DNA of 64,000 bases, from assembly GCA_964543475.1 (NCBI GenBank), contig CAZIYJ010000002.1, forward strand, positions 62,001-126,000, in the 5' to 3' direction. The position numbers were made by a program, and so were the translations under genes. The notes beneath the pieces were generated by a model that was not told where the DNA came from, ran no database searches, and worked only from the letters and a program-made list of their open reading frames with translations. Shown here one piece after another: positions 51,681-61,195 of this stretch (position 1 is its first letter; the number at the start of each line of letters is the position of its first letter). This DNA comes from JAYSYM01 sp964543475 (GTDB lineage Bacteria; Bdellovibrionota; Bdellovibrionia; Bdellovibrionales; JAMPXM01).

Positions 51681-54533
51681 ATGTGGCTTCATTGTTTCTC
51701 AAAACGAGACTTGCGTTCCTACGTTGCGATGGCATTTTTCGTTTTGCTTTCTCTTGGCTGTGGGGCCCTAAAAAATTTAGATCCTGGTGCAATGGACCTC
51801 TCGTCAATCGCGGCCCCAACGTCGATGTCTCTGAAAAATACACATTTTGCGAGCGCTAGTTCCACGCCTACCATCGAAATTAGTGGCGTCGCTTCAGGCG
51901 ATACAGTGCGCCTTTATGCTGGCTCTAGCTGCACAACTGAAGTTGGAAGCGCAGTTGCCTCAGGCACGACCGTCGACATTACGACAAGCAGTCTTGGAGC
52001 TGATGGTCTTTATGATTTTTATTCAAAGCGAACAAATTCCCTGGGAAATTCAGTTTGTTCCGCTGTCAGTACGACTTACTACAAAGACTCGGTCGTCTCG
52101 CAAGCGACATTTGATGTTATTTGGGAAAGTGTGAATGAGGGAAGCGGTTCAAAATCGGTGGCCGTAAAAGTTTTTCCTCCTAAACCTTATCCGGTAGAAG
52201 TTCGTTATAATATCTCTGGTTCCACTGCTAGCAGTTCACTACATAACTTAGCTGCTGGAGTAATTTCATTCCCGCCAGGAGCAGACTCTGCTGACATCAC
52301 ATTTTCAGTTTCAGCAGATGGAGCACCCGTTGATGATAAACAAGTTCAAATTAACATTGAAGGTGCCAACTACCGAACGCTTAATGTAGGCGAAAAGCAC
52401 ACGAGTCAGGTTGTAATTAAGGACGCACAGACCTCCTATAGCCCTCTTGCTGCAACAGTTTCCGCATCTGACAGTCACACATGTACTATTTCCACAACCG
52501 GAGTTCTAAAGTGCGCTGGTTCAAATACTTATAGTCAACTCGGCGACGGCACTACAATTCCGCGCCCATCTCCGGTCATCATTGATCCAGGCGTTGACTA
52601 TTTTGCGATCTCCTCTGGACTCTATCATACTTGCGGGATCACATCTGCCGGTGTCTTAAAATGCTGGGGAGGTAATTTCTCCAGTCAACTTGGCGATGGC
52701 ACCACAACTAATCGTCCATCTCCGGTCGTCATTGATCCCGGCGTTGACTACTCAGCGATCTCCTCTGGAGAATTTCAAACTTGCGGGATCACTTCTACTG
52801 ATGTCTTAAAATGTTGGGGAAATAATACCGTTGGGCAACTTGGCGATGGCACGACAACTCATCGTACATCTCCGGTCGTCATTGATGCCGGTATCAACTA
52901 CTCTGCAATCTCCTCTGGAGGCAGTCATACTTGCGGGATCACTTCTGCCGGAGTCCTCAAGTGCTGGGGATATAACTTATCTGGTCAAGTTGGCGATGGA
53001 ACCACAACTCAGCGTACATCTCCGGTCGAAATTGATCCCGGCGTAAGCTACTCTTCTGTCTCCTCCAGCGGGGATCATACTTGCGGGATCACCACTACTG
53101 GTGTCTTGAAATGTTGGGGAAGCAACGGCGGTAGTCTCGGCGACGGCACCTTAAATCAGCGTACATCTCCTGTTGTCATTGATTCTGGCGTCAACTACTC
53201 GGCTGTCTCCTCGAGGGGCGGTCATACTTGCGGGATCACTTCTACCGGCGACTTAAAGTGCTGGGGAAATAGCGTTAATGGTGAACTTGGCGATGGCACT
53301 AGCGCAATCCGCTTATCTCCCGTCATCATTGATACTGGCGTCAACTACAGTGTAATCTCCTCTGGAGCCAATCATACTTGCGGCATCACCTCTACCGGCG
53401 TCTTAAAGTGCTGGGGAAGTAATTCTTACGGTCAACTTGGAGATGGCACTGCCACCGGCCGCATATCTCCCGTCATCATTGATGCTGGCGCCAACTACAC
53501 TGTGATCTCCTCTGGAGAATCTCATACTTGCGGCATCACTGCCGGCGTCTTAAAGTGCTGGGGATATAACGCTAATGGCGAACTTGGCGATGGCACTACC
53601 ACCAACCGCAGATCTCCCGTCATTATTGATTCCGGCGTCAACTACTCTGCGATTTCGTCTGGAAAAGATCATTCTTGCGGGATCACTTCTTTTGGAGCCT
53701 TAAAATGTTGGGGACTAAACAATTATGGTCAACTCGGCGATGGCACTACCTCCACCCGCACATCTCCCGTCATCATTGATTCTGGTGTCAACTACTCTGC
53801 GATCTCCTCTGGAAACCGTCATACTTGCGGCATCACTTCTACTGGAGTCTTAAAATGTTGGGGATATAACTTTTATGGTCAACTTGGCGATGGAACTACG
53901 ACTAATCGTCCATCTCCCGTCATCATTAATTCGGGAATCAACTACTCTGCTGTCTCCTCTGGAGACAGTCACAATTGCGGGATCACTTCTACCGGCGTCT
54001 TAAAGTGCTGGGGATACAACTCTACTGGTCAGCTCGGTGCCAACACAACAACTCAGCAAACATTTCCAGTCATTATTGATTCTGGCGTCAACTACTCGGC
54101 TGTCTCCTCTGGGGGCGGTCACACTTGCGGGATCACTTCTGCCGGCGTCTTAAAGTGCTGGGGATCAAACAACAATGGTCAACTTGGCGATGGCACCACA
54201 ACTCAGCGTATATCTCCGGTCGTCATTGACTCTGGTGTCAGCTACTCTTCTGTCTCCTCTTCGGGAGCCATTCATACTTGCGGGATCACTTCTTCCGGCG
54301 CATTAAATTGCTGGGGAAGAAATAGTTCCGGGCAACTTGGCGATGGTACTGTAACTGACCGAACATCTCCGGTCCTCATTGATTCTGGTGTCGACTATGC
54401 TGGGATCTTCTCTGGATCCAGACACAATTGCGGCATCACTTTAACTGGCATCTTAAAATGTTGGGGAAGTAATTCAATCGGTCAACTTGGGAATAGTGGC
54501 AGATTAGTCATCACGGAATTCAAAACTTGGTAG
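51681..54533 (+). CDS. RCC1-repeat lipoprotein, 14 repeats, probably truncated
   Basis: The 950-residue protein has a lipobox (AMAFFVLLSLGCGAL), an N-terminal Ig-like pair of domains (residues about 35-250, ISGVASGDTVRLYAGSSC), then 14 RCC1-type repeats of 49-51 residues. Each reads roughly YSAISSGxxHTCGITS, then GVLKCWGxNxxGQLGDG and TTTxRTSPVIIDSGVN. Fourteen repeats could build two seven-bladed propellers. Each repeat has a Cys pair (HTCGI and KCWG) that may bond. The last repeat stops after QLGNSG and is followed by LVITEFKTW, encoded on the complement of the HNH gene end, suggesting loss of the original C-terminus. Likely on the cell surface and adhesive, by analogy. GAGG precedes the ATG. 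Confidence 0.87.
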   Translation: MWLHCFSKRDLRSYVAMAFFVLLSLGCGALKNLDPGAMDLSSIAAPTSMSLKNTHFASASSTPTIEISGVASGDTVRLYAGSSCTTEVGSAVASGTTVDITTSSLGADGLYDFYSKRTNSLGNSVCSAVSTTYYKDSVVSQATFDVIWESVNEGSGSKSVAVKVFPPKPYPVEVRYNISGSTASSSLHNLAAGVISFPPGADSADITFSVSADGAPVDDKQVQINIEGANYRTLNVGEKHTSQVVIKDAQTSYSPLAATVSASDSHTCTISTTGVLKCAGSNTYSQLGDGTTIPRPSPVIIDPGVDYFAISSGLYHTCGITSAGVLKCWGGNFSSQLGDGTTTNRPSPVVIDPGVDYSAISSGEFQTCGITSTDVLKCWGNNTVGQLGDGTTTHRTSPVVIDAGINYSAISSGGSHTCGITSAGVLKCWGYNLSGQVGDGTTTQRTSPVEIDPGVSYSSVSSSGDHTCGITTTGVLKCWGSNGGSLGDGTLNQRTSPVVIDSGVNYSAVSSRGGHTCGITSTGDLKCWGNSVNGELGDGTSAIRLSPVIIDTGVNYSVISSGANHTCGITSTGVLKCWGSNSYGQLGDGTATGRISPVIIDAGANYTVISSGESHTCGITAGVLKCWGYNANGELGDGTTTNRRSPVIIDSGVNYSAISSGKDHSCGITSFGALKCWGLNNYGQLGDGTTSTRTSPVIIDSGVNYSAISSGNRHTCGITSTGVLKCWGYNFYGQLGDGTTTNRPSPVIINSGINYSAVSSGDSHNCGITSTGVLKCWGYNSTGQLGANTTTQQTFPVIIDSGVNYSAVSSGGGHTCGITSAGVLKCWGSNNNGQLGDGTTTQRISPVVIDSGVSYSSVSSSGAIHTCGITSSGALNCWGRNSSGQLGDGTVTDRTSPVLIDSGVDYAGIFSGSRHNCGITLTGILKCWGSNSIGQLGNSGRLVITEFKTW
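52449..54530 (+). repeat. Tandem 150-base coding repeats (14 copies)
   Basis: Fourteen units of about 150 bases encode the RCC1 blades. Neighbouring units share long identical stretches such as CATACTTGCGGGATCACTTC and GGCGATGGCACTAC, so they are recent or homogenised by gene conversion. Two units are one codon short and one is one codon long; the last is cut. Confidence 0.9.
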
Positions 54534-55457
54534 AGACTTTTTGACCAGATTCAGATGCTCCAGTTTGTGATGTGCCGAGCAAAGCGTTGTCAGGTTCTTA
54601 AGTTCGTTTGTTCCCCCGCGTGCAACCGGAATTATGTGATGCACATCAAGCCATCGGCTACTCGAGCACCTTCTCCCGTCACCATCTATATGAGTGCATT
54701 GTCTGAGATCACGAAGTGTAACCGCGTGCTTAATTGCTGCCGGCAAACTGGGACGAACCTTATCAACACGTCCCGGGACGCGCTGAACGTTGCCGTGCGC
54801 AAGTACCTCGCGCTTATCTATTTTCATTTTTGCGCGCTCAGCTTTCTTTATCGGATCATGTCTTTCAAGATAATCATCTACTAACGCCTCGAGCGCTTCT
54901 TCCGTGCAAACCACTTTTGCGCGCTTCTGAGCCAGAAGATCTTTCACCTTCTTCAGCTTTTCAGAAAGCTTCTCCGAAATTCCGAAGCTCAGTTCTAATC
55001 TCTCCGCAGTTTTGTATTTTAGTTTTTCAGGAACCGCAGCTTGAGGGTTAGCACGTGCCACTTCTCTTTCGATCACCCGAGACGTGCTAGTTTTCGCAAG
55101 ATCGATCCAAAGATTTTGATTTTCTTTCGTCAACACCGAGGCAATTTTTCGGGCTTTTGAAACTGTGACTTCGCCAGCCTCAATTGCTGACTTTAGCGCC
55201 GGAAACTCAAGCGACTTTCTTGCAACAGTCACCAAGTTACTCGCCGCCCCCTCTGATAACTTCAAAATCTCAATTGTGTATCCGATTAAGCTCGTCACAC
55301 CAAAATGCAAGTAGCCTCTGCATCTATCGAAGTCCTGCAACACTGTGATGATTTCACTCTCAGCGCACAAATAAGTTTTCGCGATTCGCCGTGCGCGAGT
55401 ATCAAGTTCTTGCACATGATTGGGGATAGCAGGCTGGTTCAAAAACTCTGTGTTCAT
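54504..55457 (-). CDS. HNH endonuclease (DUF222-like N-terminus)
   Basis: The 317-residue protein has a helical N-terminal domain (about 1-200, TYLCAESEIITVLQDFDRCR, ENQNLWIDLAKTSTSRVIER) and a C-terminal HNH nuclease: CTHIDGDGRRCSSSRWLDVH then HIIPVARGGTNELKNLTTLC and SAHHKLEHLN, with the His-Asn-His metal site and Cys residues for zinc. Such genes are often present in several copies and may be mobile. GAGG precedes the ATG. The last 30 bases overlap the end of the RCC1 gene, and a decayed fragment of a paralogue lies about 300 bases upstream. Confidence 0.87.
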   Translation of the reverse strand: MNTEFLNQPAIPNHVQELDTRARRIAKTYLCAESEIITVLQDFDRCRGYLHFGVTSLIGYTIEILKLSEGAASNLVTVARKSLEFPALKSAIEAGEVTVSKARKIASVLTKENQNLWIDLAKTSTSRVIEREVARANPQAAVPEKLKYKTAERLELSFGISEKLSEKLKKVKDLLAQKRAKVVCTEEALEALVDDYLERHDPIKKAERAKMKIDKREVLAHGNVQRVPGRVDKVRPSLPAAIKHAVTLRDLRQCTHIDGDGRRCSSSRWLDVHHIIPVARGGTNELKNLTTLCSAHHKLEHLNLVKKSLPSFEFRDD

Positions 55458-56183
55458 GTTTTACCTCGCAAAAGTTGATCAGCAACAATTATGTAACACG
55501 ACTTTTAAAACCTGATTTTCTTCGTTATCTCGAGGAGAAATGCTTGTTTGGAGTATCTCGCTAGCATGATGTTTAAAGGCTCTCATTGGCGTCTGACGAA
55601 AAATAAATTTCAAAAGTGCGGAGCGACTTGTTCAAATTTGAATCGCAGCACTAAACTGATCGTGTGATTTCAAAAATGATGTCAAATTTTATTTTATAAA
55701 ATTTTTTTCTGTCCGAACTTCGGCACTCGTCTGCACAATCATTTCTCTCAACTGGTCACAAAAGAGTTATCAACATGTCCCGGGACGTGCTGAGCGTTGC
55801 CCCGCGCAAATTAGCTTCACCGATGTTGAGCAAGCTCAGCGATTTTCTTAAACTGCGGGATTTAAGCGATTCATGAATTATACAACTGATCTTCGCGAGC
55901 GAGGGAATTGTCCGTCCATGAGAAGGTCTAATTGAAAAGCCTCCGCGCTTTTCAATCCTCGGAACCGAAATCCAAGATAAATGAAAATTTATCTGCTCTT
56001 TGATTGATCAGAGCGAATTGAGAGGATGTACAGCAATCAGCTACCGCATCCGCATCTAGACCAACGTATGGAGGACTAGACCAGCCAAAAATCGACTCGC
56101 CACGACTTCGGACCGTCTGGTACGATCACGCTGTAAAGACACATTAATAGTATTGCGCACTTGAAACATCACGGAAGAGGTTC
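55458..56183. other. Intergenic region with HNH relic and AT-rich stretch
   Basis: These 726 bases contain no intact gene. Around 55690-55730 the DNA is AT-rich, with TTTTATTTTATAAAATTTTTTT. A short relic of an HNH gene lies at 55766-55810. The last 120 bases should hold the gspC promoter, but no clear consensus was seen. Confidence 0.6.
55766..55810 (-). pseudogene. Relic of an HNH-endonuclease paralogue
   Basis: Bases 55768-55809 match 54761-54802, inside the HNH gene, at 37 of 42 positions. Read on the minus strand they give ARGNAQHVPGHVDN against AHGNVQRVPGRVDK in the intact protein. In-frame stops lie on both sides and no other part is recognised, so this is a decayed fragment. Confidence 0.75.
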
Positions 56184-57065
56184 ATGGCATCATCGAAGAA
56201 ACGCGCACCATTTGAATCCGTTTACATTTATCTGCTTTGTGCATTGATCGGATTCATGATCGCTGACCTTGCGATACTTTCTTTTCGCGACCAGATGATC
56301 CCAACTAGCGCACCACCCGCTAAACAGCGTCGCATGATGATCACTTCTGCGCCACCTGATCGCAATTACTACGGCGTTATTGCTAACCGAAATATTTTTA
56401 ACTCTGACGGAGTCATTCCAGATCCCATCGGCTCAACCGGTGGAACTCAGCAGGATGCTGATCCGGTTCCATCAAGCTTGCCGCTAACTTTGATCGGCAC
56501 GCTCGTTCACGCCAACCCTAGCCGCTCAGTAGCTTCGATCAAAGTGAATAACGAAGTTGGAGCTTTCAGCGCTGACGAAGAAGTTCCGAATATGGCAAAG
56601 ATCACTCGCGTTGAGCGCAACAAAGCCATCTTCCGCAACCTTCAAAATCAACGACTTGAATTCATCGAAATTAAATCAGACTCGCGACTTTCGTTTGGCG
56701 TCAGCGGTCCAAAACAAGTCGGTGAAGTTCTACAAGCGAGTGACACTGAATTTGAAATTAAGAAAACCGAGATCGATCGTTTGACTTCGAACCTTGGCGA
56801 CTTGCTACAGCAAGCTCGAGCGATTCCGAATATGAAAAACGGCAGGCTCGATGGCTTCATCATCGCGGATATCCAAAAAGGATCGATCTTCGAGAAGCTT
56901 GGTATCAGACAAAATGACGTAATTAAGTCAGTTAACGGAGAGACGATCGATAGTCCTGCAAAGGCTATGGAGCTCTACCAGGCACTACGAAGCAATGCTG
57001 CACAAGTGAATTTGCAGCTAGAACGTGATGGCCGCGTAGAGAATATGACGTACACGATTAAGTAA
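56184..57065 (+). CDS. gspC: Type II secretion system protein GspC
   Basis: The 293-residue inner-membrane protein has one helix (YIYLLCALIGFMIADLAILS), the homology region with NYYGVIANRNIFNSDGVIP and LPLTLIGTLVHANPSRSVAS, and a C-terminal PDZ domain (IIADIQKGSIFEKLGIRQND, VIKSVNGETIDSPAKAMELY). GspC links the inner-membrane platform to the secretin. GGAAGAGG precedes the ATG. First gene of the gsp operon; a gspD follows 33 bases later. Confidence 0.92.
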   Translation: MASSKKRAPFESVYIYLLCALIGFMIADLAILSFRDQMIPTSAPPAKQRRMMITSAPPDRNYYGVIANRNIFNSDGVIPDPIGSTGGTQQDADPVPSSLPLTLIGTLVHANPSRSVASIKVNNEVGAFSADEEVPNMAKITRVERNKAIFRNLQNQRLEFIEIKSDSRLSFGVSGPKQVGEVLQASDTEFEIKKTEIDRLTSNLGDLLQQARAIPNMKNGRLDGFIIADIQKGSIFEKLGIRQNDVIKSVNGETIDSPAKAMELYQALRSNAAQVNLQLERDGRVENMTYTIK

Positions 57066-57098
57066 TTTAGTTTTAAGCACCATGGAAGGGCAACACGG

Positions 57099-59495
57099 AT
57101 GAAACGCATTAGTTATTACTTGATGCTTGGACTGATGATCCAAGCAACATTAATCACACCAGTTTCTGTTTCTCGAGCGCAAGAAAATGAGCTTGATAGC
57201 TTGTTTGACGACGAATTCGAGAGCGATATGGGAGCGCCAATTCCGCCTCCACCACCACCCCCTGGTGATCAATCAAATTTCGATACGCCACCACCTCCTC
57301 CGCCAGATAGCTACACTCCTCCACCCCCAGCAGGCGGCGGCGGATTTGCTCCGAGCAATCGACCAGTACCAAAAGTCACTGGAGCAACTAAAGCTCCAGC
57401 TCCGAGCAAAGGAAAAATCAGCATCGCTCACGCAGGAATTGAAGACGTAACTAACGAAAACTTTCCGGACCTTATCGATTCGTTCGATTATCCAAATGCA
57501 GATATCGCTGACATCGTGAAAGCAATTTCAGAATTGACCGGCAAGAACTTCATCATCGACCCGGGTGTTCGCGGTAAAATTACGATCGTTGCTCCAACTC
57601 AGATTACTGTCGCTGAAGCCTACAAAGCATTTTTGTCAGCGTTAGCTATGAACAACTTCACAATCGTTCCTTCAGGAAAATTCTTAAAGATTGTTCCGGT
57701 AAGAACAGCAGCAAGAAGTAACATCGAAACTTATTCTGGCGCTTACTACCCAGATGCCGACGTCATGATCACTCGTATTGCAAAGCTAAAACACATCTCA
57801 GCCGAAGAAGTGAATAAGAACCTTCGCTTCTTGCCAACTAAAGACGGCGAGATGAACGCTTATGCTCCCACAAATTCGCTTATCATTACTGACTACGGCT
57901 CAAACATTGACCGCATCATGAAGATTTTGCGTGAGCTTGATCAACCAGGATTTGAAGAGCAATTGGCAGTGATTCCCGTTCGCTTTGCGAAAGCAAAAGA
58001 GATCGCTGATCTCATTATGCAAATCATCAACAAAGAATCTAAAGGCTCTGGCAGCGGACAAGGCGGATTCAACGCCGGTGTTCCACGCTTTAGACCACCG
58101 TCGGCTCGCGCCGGTACTCCGGAAGAGTACTCAATGGTTGCACCTGATGAGCGCACCAACGCCATTATTGTTTTAGGAAATAAAACTGGCATCCAAAAAG
58201 TTCGCGAACTAATTAAAAAACTCGATTACAAACTTGATCCGAGCGAAACCGGCGGCGTATTTGTTTATTACGTTAGATACGGTGAAGCTGAAAAGCTTTC
58301 GCAAGTATTCACAGGAATCGCTCAAGGTTCTGGGCCTTCAGGAGGCTCTAGCAGCAGCACTCCTTCGTCAGGTCGTCCTTTCGTTTCTCCGGTCGAGAGC
58401 CGAGCCGTATTTACGAACGACGTAAAAGTAACTCCGGATAAACAAAACAATTCTCTTGTGATCACTGCTAGCCGCCAAGATTACCAGGTTGTGCTAAGCA
58501 TTCTTCGCAAACTCGATATTCCTCGCGATCAGGTTTATGTCGAAGCTTATGTGGTCGAAATGCAAGCCTCGCGCGTTCGCGACTGGCAAGTTAACTACGT
58601 ACGATTCGAAGATAATGGCACTGGCGGTGCGGGACTTAAGAGCGGCTTTATCGGCTCATCATCCGACACTCTTGCAGGACTACTCACGCCAACCGGCGGT
58701 CAAGGCGCGATCTTAGGCTTCGGAGCTGGAGACTACCTCGATCTTAAAGTTGGAACCGAAACTCTTCGCGTGCCTTCGATTCTTTCGCTCATTAACATTT
58801 TAGTGACTCAGTCGGCAGCGAACCTTCTTTCAACTCCGCAAATTTTAGCGCTCGATAACGAAGATGCTGAAATCGAGGTCGGCGAAAGAATCGCGGTCAG
58901 TCAAGATTCAACTCCTACTTCAGCAGGTGTTGCGGCTGTTAAGACGACGTTTGATGATGCAACTATTAAGCTGTCGATCACTCCATTTATTAGCCCAGAC
59001 ACTGATGATGTGCAGATGAAGATCACTCAATCAGTGAAGCAGCCTTCAAATCGCAAGAGCTCGGCTTCGGGCCTTGCAAACAACACGGTTAACATGACGA
59101 CTCGTTCGTTAAAAACTAACATTGTTGTCGCAAGCGGAAATACTGCGGTTTTGGGTGGTTTAATCCAGGATCAGGAGTTAGTTTCTGAGGCGAAGATTCC
59201 AATTTTGGGTGATATTCCGGTTCTTGGCTGGTTGTTCAAATCGAGCAACACTCAAAAGAATAAAATCAATCTTAACGTTTTCCTCACTCCAAGAATTATT
59301 CGCTCAGGCAAAGATCACCAAAACATGGTGGCCCGCAAAAAAGCTCAGAGAATTGATTGGGTAAAGAAAAATCAAGGCGGAAGAGATCCGTTTGCTGAGG
59401 GAGTTGAAGCACTTCCGAGCCGAGCCGACAGTAGTGTGATTCGTGAAGGCGCAAGTGTGAAGGGTCAAAAGACGAACCGTCGCACAAGAAACTAA
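57099..59495 (+). CDS. gspD: Type II secretion system secretin GspD
   Basis: The 798-residue outer-membrane secretin has a signal peptide, then a distinctive Pro/Gly-rich segment (residues about 45-95, with runs of 5-7 Pro), N0 (FDYPNADIADIVKAISELTG), N1-N3 and the C-terminal secretin core: LSLINILVTQSAANLLSTPQ, EDAEIEVGERIAV and the gate segment VLGGLIQDQELVSEAKIPI followed by LGDIPVLGWLFKS. It ends with a basic tail (KGQKTNRRTRN). The Pro-rich segment before N0 is unusual and may lie in the periplasm or aid sorting. Confidence 0.95.
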   Translation: MKRISYYLMLGLMIQATLITPVSVSRAQENELDSLFDDEFESDMGAPIPPPPPPPGDQSNFDTPPPPPPDSYTPPPPAGGGGFAPSNRPVPKVTGATKAPAPSKGKISIAHAGIEDVTNENFPDLIDSFDYPNADIADIVKAISELTGKNFIIDPGVRGKITIVAPTQITVAEAYKAFLSALAMNNFTIVPSGKFLKIVPVRTAARSNIETYSGAYYPDADVMITRIAKLKHISAEEVNKNLRFLPTKDGEMNAYAPTNSLIITDYGSNIDRIMKILRELDQPGFEEQLAVIPVRFAKAKEIADLIMQIINKESKGSGSGQGGFNAGVPRFRPPSARAGTPEEYSMVAPDERTNAIIVLGNKTGIQKVRELIKKLDYKLDPSETGGVFVYYVRYGEAEKLSQVFTGIAQGSGPSGGSSSSTPSSGRPFVSPVESRAVFTNDVKVTPDKQNNSLVITASRQDYQVVLSILRKLDIPRDQVYVEAYVVEMQASRVRDWQVNYVRFEDNGTGGAGLKSGFIGSSSDTLAGLLTPTGGQGAILGFGAGDYLDLKVGTETLRVPSILSLINILVTQSAANLLSTPQILALDNEDAEIEVGERIAVSQDSTPTSAGVAAVKTTFDDATIKLSITPFISPDTDDVQMKITQSVKQPSNRKSSASGLANNTVNMTTRSLKTNIVVASGNTAVLGGLIQDQELVSEAKIPILGDIPVLGWLFKSSNTQKNKINLNVFLTPRIIRSGKDHQNMVARKKAQRIDWVKKNQGGRDPFAEGVEALPSRADSSVIREGASVKGQKTNRRTRN

Positions 59496-59506
59496 AAGGA
59501 AAAGTT

Positions 59507-61192
59507 TTGGCAACTGCAGTAGAAACGCTTTTATTAAAGAATACGGGTTTAACCGAGGACCAACTTAACGGGCTCCTCGCTATGCATGCCGGCGACTCAA
59601 CTCTACGCGATGTGCTTTCGAAAAAAGAAGGCGCCACTGCAGATGAGCTAATTTCTGAGCTCTGTTCCCGCCTCGGCATCAGTTACCTAAAAGAAATCCC
59701 GGTTAATGACATCCCGATCGACTTGATTCGTAATATCCCGATCAACTTCGCAAAGAAACAAGAAGTTTTGCCTCTGCGCGAAGAAGCGAATCAAGTTTTT
59801 GTTCTTACGACGAATCCACTAAATCAAAAGATATTAGATGATCTCAGAGTTCTTTTCAAAAAACGCACTGTGGCCGTGATGACGACTAAGAATCGCATTT
59901 TAGATGCGATTAATCGGGTTTACGAAAAGAGCACGGCTGCACTCCAAGGTTTAGACGAAATCGAAGACGAAGATTATGATCTTGATGAACCGATCGTCGA
60001 TCTTCTCGAGGCTGGAGATGATGATGCTCCAGTCATTAAACTCGTGAACACTTTGATGTTCCGAGCGGTAAAAGAAAAGGCATCTGATATTCACGTTGAG
60101 CCTTACGAAAAAGACATGGTTGTTCGATTCCGTATCGACGGAAATTTGTATGACATCTTTAAGCCACCTAAGAAACTTCAGAATGCGATCACTTCTCGTA
60201 TTAAAGTTATGGGTAATCTAAACATCGCTGAAAAACGTCTGCCCCAAGATGGTCGCATTCCTTTAAAAGTCGGCGGCAAAGACATTGATATTCGTCTTAA
60301 CTCTGTACCTACTGCGTTCGGCGAGCGTCTAGTTATGCGTCTTCAAGATAGATCAAATGTGATCTTACAGCTTGAGCAGCTTGGCTTCTCTGAAGATTCA
60401 CTCGATAAAATTCATAACGATTTGCTACTTCGTTCGTACGGTATTCTTTTAGTTACTGGTCCGACTGGTTCTGGCAAATCAACGACTCTTTATGCATGTC
60501 TCTCAAGACTCAATCAACCAGGCGTAAATATTCTTACTGTCGAAGATCCGGTTGAGAATCGTATTCACGGTATCGGTCAAGTGCAGGTGAACGCTAAGAT
60601 CGGCCTTACGTTTGCTTCTGGCTTACGCGCCTTTTTACGACAAGATCCAGACATCATCATGATCGGTGAGATTCGTGACTTAGAAACTACTGAACTTGCG
60701 GTGCAAGCTTCGTTAACTGGTCACTTAGTGTTCTCGACTCTTCATGCAAACGATGCGGCCGGTGCTTTCCCCCGATTACTTGATATGGGTTGCGAGCCAT
60801 TCCTTATTGCAACTTCACTTCTTGGCGTAATCTCTCAACGTCTCGTAAGAGTTCTTTGTCCTCACTGTAAACAGCCCTATGCTCCTTCTGACTTCGAGCT
60901 ATCAAGCTTAGGCTTAACTCGAGATCAAGTGGCGGCAGGCCGTGTTTACAAAGCAGTCGGATGTGATAACTGTAATCAAAAAGGTTATCTAGGCCGTACG
61001 ATCATTCAAGAATTAATGATGGTGAACGAAGAGCTTCGCCATTTGATCATGCAGCGTAAAGACGGCGGAACGATTAAGAAGGCTGCTCTCGCGAACGGAA
61101 TGAAAACATTTAGAGATCACGGAATTCAGAAAGTTCTTCAGGGAATTACGACCATTGAAGAAGTAATGACGAACACGCAAGTGGATTTATAA
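59507..61192 (+). CDS. gspE: Type II secretion system ATPase GspE
   Basis: The 561-residue cytoplasmic ATPase drives pseudopilus assembly. It has an N-terminal GspE_N domain (ELCSRLGISYLKEIPVNDIP), Walker A (GPTGSGKSTTLYA), the Asp box (VEDPVENRIHGIGQVQVN), Walker B (DPDIIMIGEIRD), the His box (LTGHLVFSTLHANDA), and a zinc-binding C-C/C-C module (CPHCKQPY, CDNCNQKGYLG). The start is TTG 59507 with AAAGGA upstream. Confidence 0.96.
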   Translation: MATAVETLLLKNTGLTEDQLNGLLAMHAGDSTLRDVLSKKEGATADELISELCSRLGISYLKEIPVNDIPIDLIRNIPINFAKKQEVLPLREEANQVFVLTTNPLNQKILDDLRVLFKKRTVAVMTTKNRILDAINRVYEKSTAALQGLDEIEDEDYDLDEPIVDLLEAGDDDAPVIKLVNTLMFRAVKEKASDIHVEPYEKDMVVRFRIDGNLYDIFKPPKKLQNAITSRIKVMGNLNIAEKRLPQDGRIPLKVGGKDIDIRLNSVPTAFGERLVMRLQDRSNVILQLEQLGFSEDSLDKIHNDLLLRSYGILLVTGPTGSGKSTTLYACLSRLNQPGVNILTVEDPVENRIHGIGQVQVNAKIGLTFASGLRAFLRQDPDIIMIGEIRDLETTELAVQASLTGHLVFSTLHANDAAGAFPRLLDMGCEPFLIATSLLGVISQRLVRVLCPHCKQPYAPSDFELSSLGLTRDQVAAGRVYKAVGCDNCNQKGYLGRTIIQELMMVNEELRHLIMQRKDGGTIKKAALANGMKTFRDHGIQKVLQGITTIEEVMTNTQVDL

Positions 61193-61195
61193 TCG

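Noticed and set aside
52449..54530. CRISPR-like or satellite array
   Set aside because: The 150-base units are in one open frame and encode RCC1 blades with conserved Cys and Gly, so they are coding repeats.
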